64,000 bases of DNA, from positions 1-64,000 of the forward strand of contig NZ_SOCP01000031.1 of NCBI RefSeq assembly GCF_004364325.1. The letters are read 5' to 3'. Both the position numbers and the translations under genes were made by a program. Under the pieces are notes generated by a model, which did no database searches, was not told the origin of the DNA, and saw only the letters and a list, made by a program, of their open reading frames with translations. Below, in pieces: positions 18,603 to 26,948 of the stretch (position 1 is its first letter; each line of letters begins with the position of its first letter). This DNA is from Actinophytocola oryzae (lineage in GTDB: Bacteria; Actinomycetota; Actinomycetes; Mycobacteriales; Pseudonocardiaceae).

Positions 18603-20144
18603 TCAGATCACGTCGAGGTCCCGCTCGATCGCGGCCAGCTCCTCGGCGCTGCCCTGCACCTTCGGACCCGTGAACCACTTCCGTGCCGACACCAGCCACC
18701 AGATCCCGGCGAACCCGAGCACCACCAGCACGGCGATCGGGGTGTAGTTGAACGTCTTCACCGTGACCGGGTAGGCCTGCGGCAGCATGAACAGGATCGT
18801 GATCACCACGACCCAGCCGACCGCGACGATGCCGATCGGGCGGCTCCACCGACCCAGGTGCCACGGCCCCCGCTCGAACGCCTCACCCCGGCGCAACCGC
18901 AGGAACGTCGGCAACACATACGCGATGTACAGCCCGATCACCGCGATCGACGTGACCGCCGCGTACGCCGTGTTGTTCCACAGGTACGGCAGCCCCAACA
19001 CGAACGCGCCACCCGCCGCCAGCCAGATGGCGTTCGTGGGCGTCCTGGTGCGCTTGTTCACCCGGTGCCAGAACGACGACCCCGGCAGCGCGCCGTCCCG
19101 GGAGAAGGCGTAGATCATCCGCGAGTTCGCCGTCACCGACGACATGCCGCAGAAGAACTGCGCCCCGATGACGATCAACAGCAGCAGCTTGCCGCCCGTC
19201 AGCCCGATCGCGTCGATGAAGATCTGCGCAGGCGGCGTCGCCGACGCCACCTCCTTGTCGTAGTCCTGGATCGCGAACGTCAACCCGATCAGCAGCACCC
19301 AGCCCGCCGCCAGCGACACCACGATCGACATCACGATGCCGCGCGGGCCGCTGCGGGCCGCGTCGTGCGTCTCCTCGGTCATGTGCGCGCTCGCGTCGTA
19401 GCCGGTCAGCGTGTACTGGGCCAGCAGCAGCCCCAGCAGCGCCACGTAGAACCCCGACGCCCAGCCCGTGTTGTTCACGAACTCGCCGAACACGAACCCC
19501 GCCGACTGGTGGTTGTCCGGCAGGAACACCAGCGCGCCCACGATCACCAGCACGCCGATCACGTGCCACCACACGCTGATGTCGTTGAGCAGCGACACGA
19601 GCTTCACGCCGAACGTGTTCAGCAGCCCGTGCAGCAGCAGGATGATCCCGAACAGCAGGATCGTGTGCCCCGGCGTCGCGGCGAACCCGAACTGCAGGTC
19701 GAGGAACGCGTTGAGGAAGAACGCCGCGCCGAAGTCGATGCCCGCGGTGACCGCGACCTGGCCCAGGAAGTTGAACCAGCCCGTGAACCACGACCACGCC
19801 GCCGCGTTGCGGGGCGCGAGCTTGGCCGACCAGTAGTAGAGGCCGCCAGCCGTCGGGAAGCTCGAACAGACCTCCGCCATCGCCAGCCCGACCATGAGCG
19901 TGAAGGCGCCGACGATCGGCCAACCCCAGACGATCATCACCGGGCCGCCGGTGTTCATGCCGAACTGGTACAGGGTGAGACAGCCGGACAGGATCGAGAT
20001 GATCGTGAACGAGACCGCGAAGTTCGAGAACCCGGACATCCGCCGGGACAGCTCCTGTGCGTAGCCGAGCTCGTGGAGCCGCTTCTCGTCCTCGGTGGCT
20101 GACGCCGGCTTCCTGGATGTACGTTTTGGGCTGTCGGTGGTCAC
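18603..20144 (-). CDS. APC family amino acid/amine permease
   Basis: 513 residues, about 12 membrane helices. The start RRMSGFSNFAVSFTIISILSG and the following GGPVMIVWGWPIVGAFTLMV are typical of APC-superfamily permeases of the GABA/choline/ethanolamine type. GTG 20144 is preceded by GGGAGG. It is transcribed divergently from a gamma-glutamylation operon, so it likely imports the amine (polyamine, GABA, ethanolamine or a related compound) that the operon degrades; the exact substrate is inference. The C-terminal stop is next to a shared terminator. Confidence 0.88.
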   Translation of the reverse strand: MTTDSPKRTSRKPASATEDEKRLHELGYAQELSRRMSGFSNFAVSFTIISILSGCLTLYQFGMNTGGPVMIVWGWPIVGAFTLMVGLAMAEVCSSFPTAGGLYYWSAKLAPRNAAAWSWFTGWFNFLGQVAVTAGIDFGAAFFLNAFLDLQFGFAATPGHTILLFGIILLLHGLLNTFGVKLVSLLNDISVWWHVIGVLVIVGALVFLPDNHQSAGFVFGEFVNNTGWASGFYVALLGLLLAQYTLTGYDASAHMTEETHDAARSGPRGIVMSIVVSLAAGWVLLIGLTFAIQDYDKEVASATPPAQIFIDAIGLTGGKLLLLIVIGAQFFCGMSSVTANSRMIYAFSRDGALPGSSFWHRVNKRTRTPTNAIWLAAGGAFVLGLPYLWNNTAYAAVTSIAVIGLYIAYVLPTFLRLRRGEAFERGPWHLGRWSRPIGIVAVGWVVVITILFMLPQAYPVTVKTFNYTPIAVLVVLGFAGIWWLVSARKWFTGPKVQGSAEELAAIERDLDVI

Positions 20145-20159
20145 GAGGTGCCTCCCTAA

Positions 20160-20278
20160 TGGGTCAGCATCAGTCCTTTGGGTGTTGAGATCGAGTCGGA
20201 CGCGACTACAGTGGCCGTTGACAGGTCAGAGTGCACCGGTGTCAAGAAGGCGTCAATGGGTCAGCCCTGATCCTTTGG
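20160..20278. promoter_or_regulatory. Divergent control region with two direct repeats
   Basis: A 22-base element occurs twice in the same orientation, at 20160-20181 and 20257-20278: TGGGTCAGC-N5-TCCTTTGG, 17 of 22 bases identical. One copy lies just upstream of the permease start and the other abuts the ribosome site of the glutamine synthetase-like gene. A TTGACA (20218-20223) in the middle may be the -35 box for the operon. The repeats are candidate binding sites for the FadR-type regulator at the operon end. Confidence 0.55.
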
Positions 20279-20286
20279 AGAGTGTT

Positions 20287-21651
20287 ATGGGCCAGCGCGG
20301 CGGCATGCTCACCCTCGACCGGTTGCGGGCGCTGGTCGACGACGGGACGATCGACACCGTGCTCGTCGCGATCACCGACATGCAGGGCCGCCTGCAGGGC
20401 AAGCGCTGCGCGGCCGAGTACTTCCTCAACGAGGTCGTGCCCCACGCCACCGAGGCGTGCAACTACCTGCTCGCCGTCGACGTCGAGATGAACACCGTCG
20501 ACGGCTACGCGATGTCCTCATGGGAGCGCGGCTACGGCGACTTCGTGCTGCGCCCCGACTTCGACACCCTGCGCCTCATCCCCTGGCAGGACGGCACCGC
20601 ACTCGTCCTCGCCGACATCGAGTGGGTCGAGGGCGGCCCCGTGCCCGCCTCCCCACGGCAGGTGCTGCGCCGCCAGCTCGACCGGCTCGCCGAACGCGAC
20701 CTCGCCGCCCACGTCGGCACCGAGCTCGAGTTCATCGTCTTCGGCGACACCTACGAGCAGGCCTGGCAGCGCGGCTACCGCGACCTGACGCCGGGCAACC
20801 AGTACAACGTGGACTACTCGATGCTCGGCACCGGCCGCGTCGAACCCCTGCTCCGCGCGATCCGCAACGGCATGACCGGCGCGGGCATGTACGTCGAGTC
20901 CGCCAAGGGGGAGTGCAACCCCGGCCAGCACGAGATCGCGTTCCGGTACGACACCGCGCTGTCCACCTGCGACAACCACAGCATCTACAAGACCGGCGCC
21001 AAGGAGATCGCGGCACAGCAGGGCAAGAGCCTCACGTTCATGGCCAAGTACAACGAGCGCGAGGGCAACTCCTGCCACATCCACATCAGCCTGCGCGGCA
21101 CCGACGGCAGCGCGGTCCTCGCCGGTGACGGCGAGCACGGGTTCTCCACGCTGATGGAGCACTTCCTCGCCGGCCAGCAGGCCGCCCTGCGGGAGCTGAC
21201 CTACTTCTTCGCCCCGAACATCAACTCCTACAAGCGTTACGCCGACGGCAGCTTCGCACCGACCACCGTGGCGTGGGGGATCGACAACCGCACGTGCGCG
21301 CTGCGCGTCGTCGGCCACGGCGAGTCGCTCCGCGTGGAGAACCGCGTGCCCGGCGGCGACGTCAACCCCTACCTCGCCGTCGCCGCGCTCATCGCCGCGG
21401 GCCTGCACGGCATCGAGAACGAGCTGCCGCTCGAACCCGAGCTGGTCGGCAACGCCTACGGCACCGACCGGCCCCGCGTCCCGGCCACCATGCGGGACGC
21501 GGCGCAACTGCTCGGCGAGAGCACGCTCGCCCGCGAGGCGTTCGGCGACGACGTCGTCGAGCACTACCTCAACAACGCGCGGGTCGAGCTGGCCGCCTAC
21601 GACGCCGCCGTCACCGACTGGGAGAGGATCCGTGGCTTCGAACGCCTCTAG
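20287..21651 (+). CDS. Glutamine synthetase-like gamma-glutamyl amine ligase
   Basis: 454 residues. Glutamine synthetase catalytic domain: ELEFIVF (metal Glu pair, about residue 148), KGECNPGQHEIAFRYD, CHIHISL, and the ATP/glutamate Arg region SYKRYADGSFAP, GIDNRTCALRV. It is shorter than the housekeeping enzyme and lacks the adenylylation Tyr motif, as in GlnA3/GlnA4/PuuA-type ligases that join glutamate to polyamines, ethanolamine or other amines. The downstream amidohydrolase, aldehyde dehydrogenase and SDR match the order Rv2860c-Rv2857c. GGAG 8 bases before ATG. Confidence 0.9.
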   Translation: MGQRGGMLTLDRLRALVDDGTIDTVLVAITDMQGRLQGKRCAAEYFLNEVVPHATEACNYLLAVDVEMNTVDGYAMSSWERGYGDFVLRPDFDTLRLIPWQDGTALVLADIEWVEGGPVPASPRQVLRRQLDRLAERDLAAHVGTELEFIVFGDTYEQAWQRGYRDLTPGNQYNVDYSMLGTGRVEPLLRAIRNGMTGAGMYVESAKGECNPGQHEIAFRYDTALSTCDNHSIYKTGAKEIAAQQGKSLTFMAKYNEREGNSCHIHISLRGTDGSAVLAGDGEHGFSTLMEHFLAGQQAALRELTYFFAPNINSYKRYADGSFAPTTVAWGIDNRTCALRVVGHGESLRVENRVPGGDVNPYLAVAALIAAGLHGIENELPLEPELVGNAYGTDRPRVPATMRDAAQLLGESTLAREAFGDDVVEHYLNNARVELAAYDAAVTDWERIRGFERL

Positions 21652-22396
21652 CCCACCGGTCATCGGCATCACGACCTACCTGGAGCAGACCAGGTTCGGG
21701 GTGTGGGACGTGCCGGCGGCGGTACTGCAGCGCGGCTACCTCGACGGCGTCGTCGCCGCGGGCGGAGTACCCGTGCTGCTGCCACCGGTCGACGGCATGA
21801 ACGCCAACGTACTGTCGCGTGTGGACGGTCTGCTCGTCGCGGGCGGCGCCGACATCGACCCCGTGCACTACGGCGCGGCACGCAACCCGGCGACCGGCCC
21901 CGCCAGACCCGACCGCGACATCGCCGAACACACCCTCATCGAGGCGGCACTCGCCAACGGCGTACCCGTGCTCGGCGTGTGCCGGGGGATGCAGCTGCTC
22001 AACGTCGTACTCGGCGGCACACTGCACCAGCACATCCCCGACACCTTCGGCGGCACCGAACACCTGCCCAAGCCGGGCACGTTCGGACGCGTACCGGTGA
22101 AAACCGCGCCAGGCAGCCGGTTGGCGGCGATCGTCGGATCCGAAGTGGACGTGCACTGCCACCACCACCAGTCGATCGACCTGCTCGCCGCCGGACTGGT
22201 GCCCGTCGCGTGGGCCGGTGACGGCGTGGTCGAGGCCATCGAACTGGCCGGACCGGACTTCGTGCTGGCCGTCCAATGGCACCCGGAGGGAGACGGGATG
22301 AGCGCCGGGAACAGGCCCGCGAACGCCGAGCGGGAGCGAGGCCATGTCATGGACCACAGGCTGTTCCAGGCGTTGGTGGAGGCGTCGACCAGATGA
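21632..22396 (+). CDS. Gamma-glutamyl hydrolase, class I amidotransferase-like (PuuD type)
   Basis: 254 residues. The nucleophile elbow GVCRGMQ carries the catalytic Cys (about residue 115) and the His-Glu pair is in QWHPEGDG near the end; YLEQTRFGVWDVPAAVLQ at the N-terminus is typical of PuuD-like gamma-glutamyl-GABA hydrolases. It would release glutamate from the gamma-glutamylated acid after oxidation. GTG 21632 lies 20 bases inside the ligase gene behind GGAGAG, so the two are translationally coupled. The next gene overlaps by ATGA. Confidence 0.9.
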   Translation: MASNASSPPVIGITTYLEQTRFGVWDVPAAVLQRGYLDGVVAAGGVPVLLPPVDGMNANVLSRVDGLLVAGGADIDPVHYGAARNPATGPARPDRDIAEHTLIEAALANGVPVLGVCRGMQLLNVVLGGTLHQHIPDTFGGTEHLPKPGTFGRVPVKTAPGSRLAAIVGSEVDVHCHHHQSIDLLAAGLVPVAWAGDGVVEAIELAGPDFVLAVQWHPEGDGMSAGNRPANAERERGHVMDHRLFQALVEASTR

Positions 22397-23760
22397 GCGT
22401 CACCCAGGTGATCAACCCGGCCACCGAGGCCGTCGTCGCCGAGGTTCCCCGGCACACGGCCGAGGAGACCGACACGGCCATCACGCGAGCACACCGTGCC
22501 CAGCCGGCATGGAAAGCGCTTGCGCCCGCCGACCGGGCACGGCTGCTGCGCCGGTTCGCCGAAGCCGTCGACTCCGACGTGGACACTCTCGCCGACCTCG
22601 AGGTCCGCAACTCCGGCCACACCATCGGCAACGCGCGGTGGGAGGCAGGCAACGTCCGCGACGTCCTGCAGTACTACTCCGCCGCGCCGGAACGCCTGTT
22701 CGGCAGGCAGATCCCGGTGGCGGGCGGCGTCGACATCACCTTCGCCGAACCACTCGGCGTCGTCGGCGTGATCGTGCCGTGGAACTTCCCGATGCCCATC
22801 GCCGGCTGGGGCTTCGCGCCCGCGCTCGCCGCGGGAAACACCGTCGTGCTCAAACCCGCCGAGCTCACCCCACTGACCGCCATCCGGCTCGGCGAACTCG
22901 CCCGAGAGGCAGGCATCCCCGAGGACGTGTTCCAGGTGCTGCCCGGCGCCGGGTCCGTCGTCGGGCAGCGGTTCGTGGACCACCCGCTGGTGCGCAAGGT
23001 CGTCTTCACCGGCTCCACCGAGGTCGGCAGGCAGATCATGGCCGGCTGCGCCGCGCAGGTGAAGCGGGTGACCCTCGAGCTGGGCGGCAAGAACGCCAAC
23101 CTGGTGTTCGCCGACGCGGACCTGGAGAAGGCCGCGGCCACCGCGCCCTACGGCGTCTTCGACAACGCGGGCCAGGACTGCTGCGCCCGCTCCCGCATCC
23201 TCGTGCAGCGCAGCGTGTTCGACCGGTTCATGGAACTGCTCGAACCGGCCGTGCAGGGCGTGGTCGTCGGCGACCCCGGCGACACGAAGACCGAGATGGG
23301 ACCACTGATCTCGAAAGCACACCTCGCGAACGTGTCGTCCTACGTGGACGACAAGACCCCGGTGGCCTTCCGCGGCAGCGCACCACAGGGACCGGGGTTC
23401 TGGTTCCCGCCGACGGTCGTCACCCCGCACGCGGCCACCGACCGGGTGGTCACGGACGAGGTGTTCGGCCCCGTCGTCACGGTGCAGACCTTCGAGGACG
23501 AGGCAGACGCGATCAGGATGGCCAACGACACCGAGTACGGCCTGTCCGGCTCGATCTGGACCGAGAACCTCGGCCGCGCCATGCGGGTCGCCCGAGGTGT
23601 CGAGGCAGGCAACCTGTCGGTCAACTCGCACTCGTCGGTGCGGTACTCGACGCCCTTCGGCGGCGTCAAGCAGTCCGGACTCGGGCGAGAGCTGGGGCCC
23701 GACGCCCTGGCCGCGTTCACCGAGACCAAGAACGTCTTCATCGCGACAGAGGGGGAGTAA
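22393..23760 (+). CDS. NAD(P)+-dependent aldehyde dehydrogenase
   Basis: 455 residues. Full-length ALDH: PWNFPMPIAGWGFAPALAAG (cofactor site), FTGSTEVGRQI, the general-base motif LELGGKNA (about residue 240) and the catalytic Cys in NAGQDCCARSR (about 270), EVFGPVV and PFGGVKQSGLGRE. It probably oxidises the gamma-glutamyl aminoaldehyde to the acid, the step between ligase and hydrolase in this operon (PuuC-like). Starts in the stop codon of the hydrolase gene. Confidence 0.92.
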   Translation: MSVTQVINPATEAVVAEVPRHTAEETDTAITRAHRAQPAWKALAPADRARLLRRFAEAVDSDVDTLADLEVRNSGHTIGNARWEAGNVRDVLQYYSAAPERLFGRQIPVAGGVDITFAEPLGVVGVIVPWNFPMPIAGWGFAPALAAGNTVVLKPAELTPLTAIRLGELAREAGIPEDVFQVLPGAGSVVGQRFVDHPLVRKVVFTGSTEVGRQIMAGCAAQVKRVTLELGGKNANLVFADADLEKAAATAPYGVFDNAGQDCCARSRILVQRSVFDRFMELLEPAVQGVVVGDPGDTKTEMGPLISKAHLANVSSYVDDKTPVAFRGSAPQGPGFWFPPTVVTPHAATDRVVTDEVFGPVVTVQTFEDEADAIRMANDTEYGLSGSIWTENLGRAMRVARGVEAGNLSVNSHSSVRYSTPFGGVKQSGLGRELGPDALAAFTETKNVFIATEGE

Positions 23761-23919
23761 ATGAGCGGAGCTGACGAACCAGGAACACCCAGGATGACAG
23801 CCCACCTGCGACTGGACGCACGAGTGGGACTTTCGCACGGGTTCGGTACGCGCCGAGGGAGCAAGATGCACAGCTCGCTCGTTGCCATGTGGACAGCGTC
23901 GGGCAAGGGGGCATCATGA
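23761..23919 (+). CDS. Possible 52-residue spacer peptide in the amine operon
   Basis: An ATG directly abutting the ALDH stop opens a frame that ends in the ATGA shared with the SDR start, so every junction is coupled. The product (MSGADEPGTPRMTAHLRLDA and on) is basic, has no recognisable domain, and the ATG has no own ribosome site beyond the GGGGGAG at the end of the ALDH gene. It may be a leader that carries ribosomes to the SDR gene rather than a functional protein. Confidence 0.3.
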   Translation: MSGADEPGTPRMTAHLRLDARVGLSHGFGTRRGSKMHSSLVAMWTASGKGAS

Positions 23920-24680
23920 AGCGATTGCAGGACCGGGTAGCTGTGATCTCCGGCGCGGCCAGTGGGATCGGCCTCGCCTCGGCCAGGCGATTCGCCGACG
24001 AGGGCGCCGTGGTCGTCGGCGTAGACCTCGACACCGACGCCATCGAGGCCCTCGCCAAGGACACCGGCGGCGCCGCGATCACCTGCGACGTCTCCGACGA
24101 ACACGCGGTCGAAACCATGTTCGCGCAGGTCGTCGCCGACCACGGCCGCCTCGACATCGCCTTCAACAACGCGGGCATCTCCCCGCCGGAGGACGACTCC
24201 ATCCTGACGACCGGCATCGAGGCGTGGGAACGGGTGCAGAGGATCAACCTCACCTCGGTGTACTACTGCTGCAAGTACGCGATCCCGCACATGCGCGAAC
24301 AGGGCAAGGGATCGATCATCAACACCGCCTCGTTCGTCGCCGTCATGGGCGCCGCGACCTCGCAGATCTCCTACACCGCCTCGAAGGGCGGCGTACTGGC
24401 GATGACCCGCGAGCTGGGAGTGCAGTTCGCCCGCGAAGGCATCCGGGTCAACGCCCTGTGCCCCGGCCCGGTCAACACCCCACTGCTGCAGGAGCTGTTC
24501 GCCAAGGACGAGGAGAGGGCGCAGCGGCGGCTCGTGCACCTGCCCATGGGCCGCTTCGCCGAGGCGTCGGAGATCGCGGCCGCCGCGGCGTTCCTCGCGA
24601 GCGACGACTCGTCCTACATGACCGCGTCGACGTTCCTGGTGGACGGCGGGCTCTCGGGTGCGTACGTCACCCCGCTGTGA
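23916..24680 (+). CDS. SDR family oxidoreductase
   Basis: 254 residues. Classical short-chain dehydrogenase: cofactor motif SGAASGIG (about 12-19), NNAG near 88, catalytic Ser-Tyr-Lys in INTASFVAVMGAATSQISYTASKGG (Tyr about 153), and the ending SSYMTASTFLVDGG. Asp at the end of the second strand (VDLDTD) suggests NAD+ preference. In the operon it may oxidise a hydroxy intermediate of the amine pathway; Rv2857c occupies the same position. GGGGG precedes the ATG. Confidence 0.88.
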   Translation: MKRLQDRVAVISGAASGIGLASARRFADEGAVVVGVDLDTDAIEALAKDTGGAAITCDVSDEHAVETMFAQVVADHGRLDIAFNNAGISPPEDDSILTTGIEAWERVQRINLTSVYYCCKYAIPHMREQGKGSIINTASFVAVMGAATSQISYTASKGGVLAMTRELGVQFAREGIRVNALCPGPVNTPLLQELFAKDEERAQRRLVHLPMGRFAEASEIAAAAAFLASDDSSYMTASTFLVDGGLSGAYVTPL

Positions 24681-25402
24681 TCGTGTCCATGCACGAAGGA
24701 GTGACCGCCGCGTTGTTCCGCCCCGTGCGGACACGCAACGCCTTCGAGGAGACGGTGGAACGGCTGCTCCAGGCCGTCCGGCTCGGCGTCGCCGCCCCGG
24801 GTGAGCGGCTGCCCGCCGAACGCGACCTCGCCGCGCGATTAGGGGTCAGCCGGGTGACGCTGCGCGAGGCCATCCGCGCGCTCGCCGACGCCGGCTACGT
24901 CAAGTCCCGGCGCGGCCGCTACGGCGGCACGTTCGTCGCCGAGTCCTTACCGGCCGCCGCGCCCCGCGAGGCACCGGCCGCCGACCTCGAGGACGTCCTG
25001 ACCCTGCGCCACGTCCTGGAGAGCGGCGCCGCCGAGGCGGCCGCGGCCCGTGCGCTCACCCCGGCCGACCGACAGACCCTCACCGCCGCACTGCTCGAAG
25101 CGTCCTGTGTGGACACCGACGAGCTCGAGTACCGCCGCCGCGACTCCCGCCTGCACCTCGCCATCGCCGAGGCGGCGGGCGCGCCGTCGCTGACCACCGC
25201 GGTCGCCGACGTCCGGACCCGCGTCAACGAGCTGCTCGACGCGATCCCGCTGCTGTCCGCCAACATCGAGCACTCCAACGCCCAGCACCGGGCCGTCGTC
25301 GACGCGATACTGGCCGGGGACGCGCCCGCCGCCCGTCGCGCGATGGCCGAGCACCTCGACGGCACGGCCGCGCTCCTGCGGGGGTTCCTCTCACATGCGT
25401 AG
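24677..25402 (+). CDS. GntR/FadR-family regulator of the amine operon
   Basis: 241 residues from the GTG that overlaps the SDR stop (GTGA); an ATG at 24689 and a TTG at about 24713 with a good GAAGGAG are alternative starts. Winged helix with PAERDLAARLGVSRVTLREA and YVKSRRGRYGGTFV, then an FCD ligand domain (LRHVLESGAAEAAAARALTP, RRDSRLHLAIAEAAG, NAQHRAVVDAILAGD) with the His residues that bind metal or ligand. Being the last gene of the operon it likely senses an intermediate and represses the divergent promoters. Its 3' end overlaps the next gene on the other strand by 12 bases. Confidence 0.88.
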   Translation: MIVSMHEGVTAALFRPVRTRNAFEETVERLLQAVRLGVAAPGERLPAERDLAARLGVSRVTLREAIRALADAGYVKSRRGRYGGTFVAESLPAAAPREAPAADLEDVLTLRHVLESGAAEAAAARALTPADRQTLTAALLEASCVDTDELEYRRRDSRLHLAIAEAAGAPSLTTAVADVRTRVNELLDAIPLLSANIEHSNAQHRAVVDAILAGDAPAARRAMAEHLDGTAALLRGFLSHA

Positions 25403-25873
25403 CGGGCGGCCCTCGGCGTCCGTGCCGCCGCTCGCCAGCATGATGATCCCGTCGATGATGCTCCAGATGATCCCGACGCCGACGAGGCTCGTCACCAGCT
25501 GGGCGATCGCGATGCCGTTGTGGCCCGTGTAGAACCGGCCGATGCCGAACGGCAGCATGATCTGCAGGACTCCGGCCGCGACCCGGTACCGGTCCGACTG
25601 ACCGGGCAGCGCGGGCGGCTGCGCGTGAGGCGTGTACATCGGCGGCCCGGACGGCGGCGGCAGCGCGGGCACGTTCATGAACGGCGGATACGGCGGCGGC
25701 AGGTCCGTGAACAGCGGTTTCAGGTCGGCGCGGGTCCTGGCCTCCAGCACGACGGCCATCCGCTCCTCGTACTCCTCGAGCGACAGCCGCCCTTCGGACA
25801 TGTGCTCGGAGAGGAGCTTGACCGCGGACTCGCGCTCCGCGGTCCCGATGCGGAGCTGATCGGCGTCGGACAC
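25391..25873 (-). CDS. DUF1707 and TM2 domain protein
   Basis: 160 residues. N-terminal DUF1707 (LRIGTAERESAVKLLSEHMS to GRLSLEEYEERM, residues 7-45), a Pro-rich linker (about 58-92), and a C-terminal TM2 domain with two membrane helices (GIGRFYTGHNGIAIAQLVTS, GIIWSIIDGIIML). DUF1707 proteins are common in actinobacteria and may be regulatory; TM2 proteins are of unknown function. The GTG start has a G-rich stretch upstream. It sits alone between gntR and xerD. Confidence 0.88.
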   Translation of the reverse strand: MSDADQLRIGTAERESAVKLLSEHMSEGRLSLEEYEERMAVVLEARTRADLKPLFTDLPPPYPPFMNVPALPPPSGPPMYTPHAQPPALPGQSDRYRVAAGVLQIMLPFGIGRFYTGHNGIAIAQLVTSLVGVGIIWSIIDGIIMLASGGTDAEGRPLRM

Positions 25874-25963
25874 ATCCCCAACTCTACGGCAGGCGCGTCA
25901 CACCGTCCGGTAACCCCACCGGCACTAGGCTCCTGCCCTGCACAGGGAGGGAGGTGTCGACCG

Positions 25964-26863
25964 ATGCTCGCCGACGCGATCGCCACCTACCTCGACCACC
26001 TCGCGGTCGAGCGTGGCACCGCGCGCAACACCCTCGACGGCTACACCCGTGACCTGCGCAGATACGAGCGGCACCTCGCCGGCCTCGGCGTGCCGACCCT
26101 GGAGGCGGTGACCGAGGCACACGTGTCGGCCTTCCTCGCGGTGTTGCGCACCGGATCCGACGACCACCCGCCGCTCGCCGCGTCGTCGGCCGCGCGGGCG
26201 CTCGTCGCGGTGCGCGGCCTGCACAGGTTCGCGGTGCGCGAGGGGCTCGTGGCGGTCGACCCCGCGCGTGAGGTGAAACCGCCCGCCGCGCCGCGCCGGT
26301 TGCCGAAGGCCCTGCCGGTCGACGACGTGCTGCGGCTGCTGGAGACGCCGTCCGCGCTGCGTGACCGGGCGCTGCTCGAGGTGTTGTACTCGACCGGCGC
26401 GCGGATCTCCGAGGCGGTCGGGCTCGACCTCGACGATGTCGACGCCGTGGAGCGGACCGTGCTGCTCGACGGCAAGGGCGGCAAACAGCGGCTCGTGCCG
26501 ATCGGCCGACCCGCGCTCGACGCGCTGGACGCCTACCTGGTGCGGGCGCGGCCGGGGCTCGCGGCCGGCGGGCGGGGCAGTCCCGCCGTGTTCCTGAACG
26601 TGCGGGGCGGACGGCTGTCGCGGCAGACCGCGTGGCAGACGCTCAAGGTGGCGGCCGAGCGAGCGGGCATCACCGCGACCGTGTCACCGCACACCCTGCG
26701 CCACTCGTTCGCGACCCACCTCATCGACGGCGGTGCGGACGTCCGGGTCGTGCAGGAGCTGCTCGGCCACGCTTCCGTGACCACCACCCAGATCTACACG
26801 CTCGTCACGGTCAACACGCTGCGCGAGGTGTATGCGACGGCGCATCCGAGAGCACATGGGTAA
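25964..26863 (+). CDS. xerD: Site-specific tyrosine recombinase XerD
   Basis: 299 residues. Resolves chromosome dimers at dif together with XerC. SAM-like N-terminal domain (about 1-90), then the catalytic residues of tyrosine recombinases: Arg in TGARISEAVGL, Lys in GKGGKQR, His-x-x-Arg in SPHTLRHSFATHL, His in LLGHASVTTTQ and the nucleophile Tyr in the following IYTLV. ATG 25964 lies behind GGGAGG. In mycobacteria it directly follows the Nudix gene, so this is the next backbone gene after the first accessory block. Confidence 0.94.
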   Translation: MLADAIATYLDHLAVERGTARNTLDGYTRDLRRYERHLAGLGVPTLEAVTEAHVSAFLAVLRTGSDDHPPLAASSAARALVAVRGLHRFAVREGLVAVDPAREVKPPAAPRRLPKALPVDDVLRLLETPSALRDRALLEVLYSTGARISEAVGLDLDDVDAVERTVLLDGKGGKQRLVPIGRPALDALDAYLVRARPGLAAGGRGSPAVFLNVRGGRLSRQTAWQTLKVAAERAGITATVSPHTLRHSFATHLIDGGADVRVVQELLGHASVTTTQIYTLVTVNTLREVYATAHPRAHG

Positions 26864-26875
26864 GCCCTTGCCCCA

Positions 26876-26924
26876 TTGACGTCACCCCGGTACGGCTCTA
26901 ACGTCGTTTAGGCAAGCGCTTTCC
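26876..26924 (+). promoter_or_regulatory. Promoter and LacI-type operator of the pectate lyase gene
   Basis: -35 TTGACG (26876-26881), 17-bp spacer, -10 TAACGT (26899-26904). The palindrome GGCAAGCGCTTTCC (26911-26924), symmetric at 12 of 14 positions around AAGCGCTT, covers the expected transcription start, as LacI/GalR-family operators of secreted polysaccharidase genes often do. Confidence 0.75.
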
Positions 26925-26948
26925 CCACTGATATCTCTGGAGGCAACG

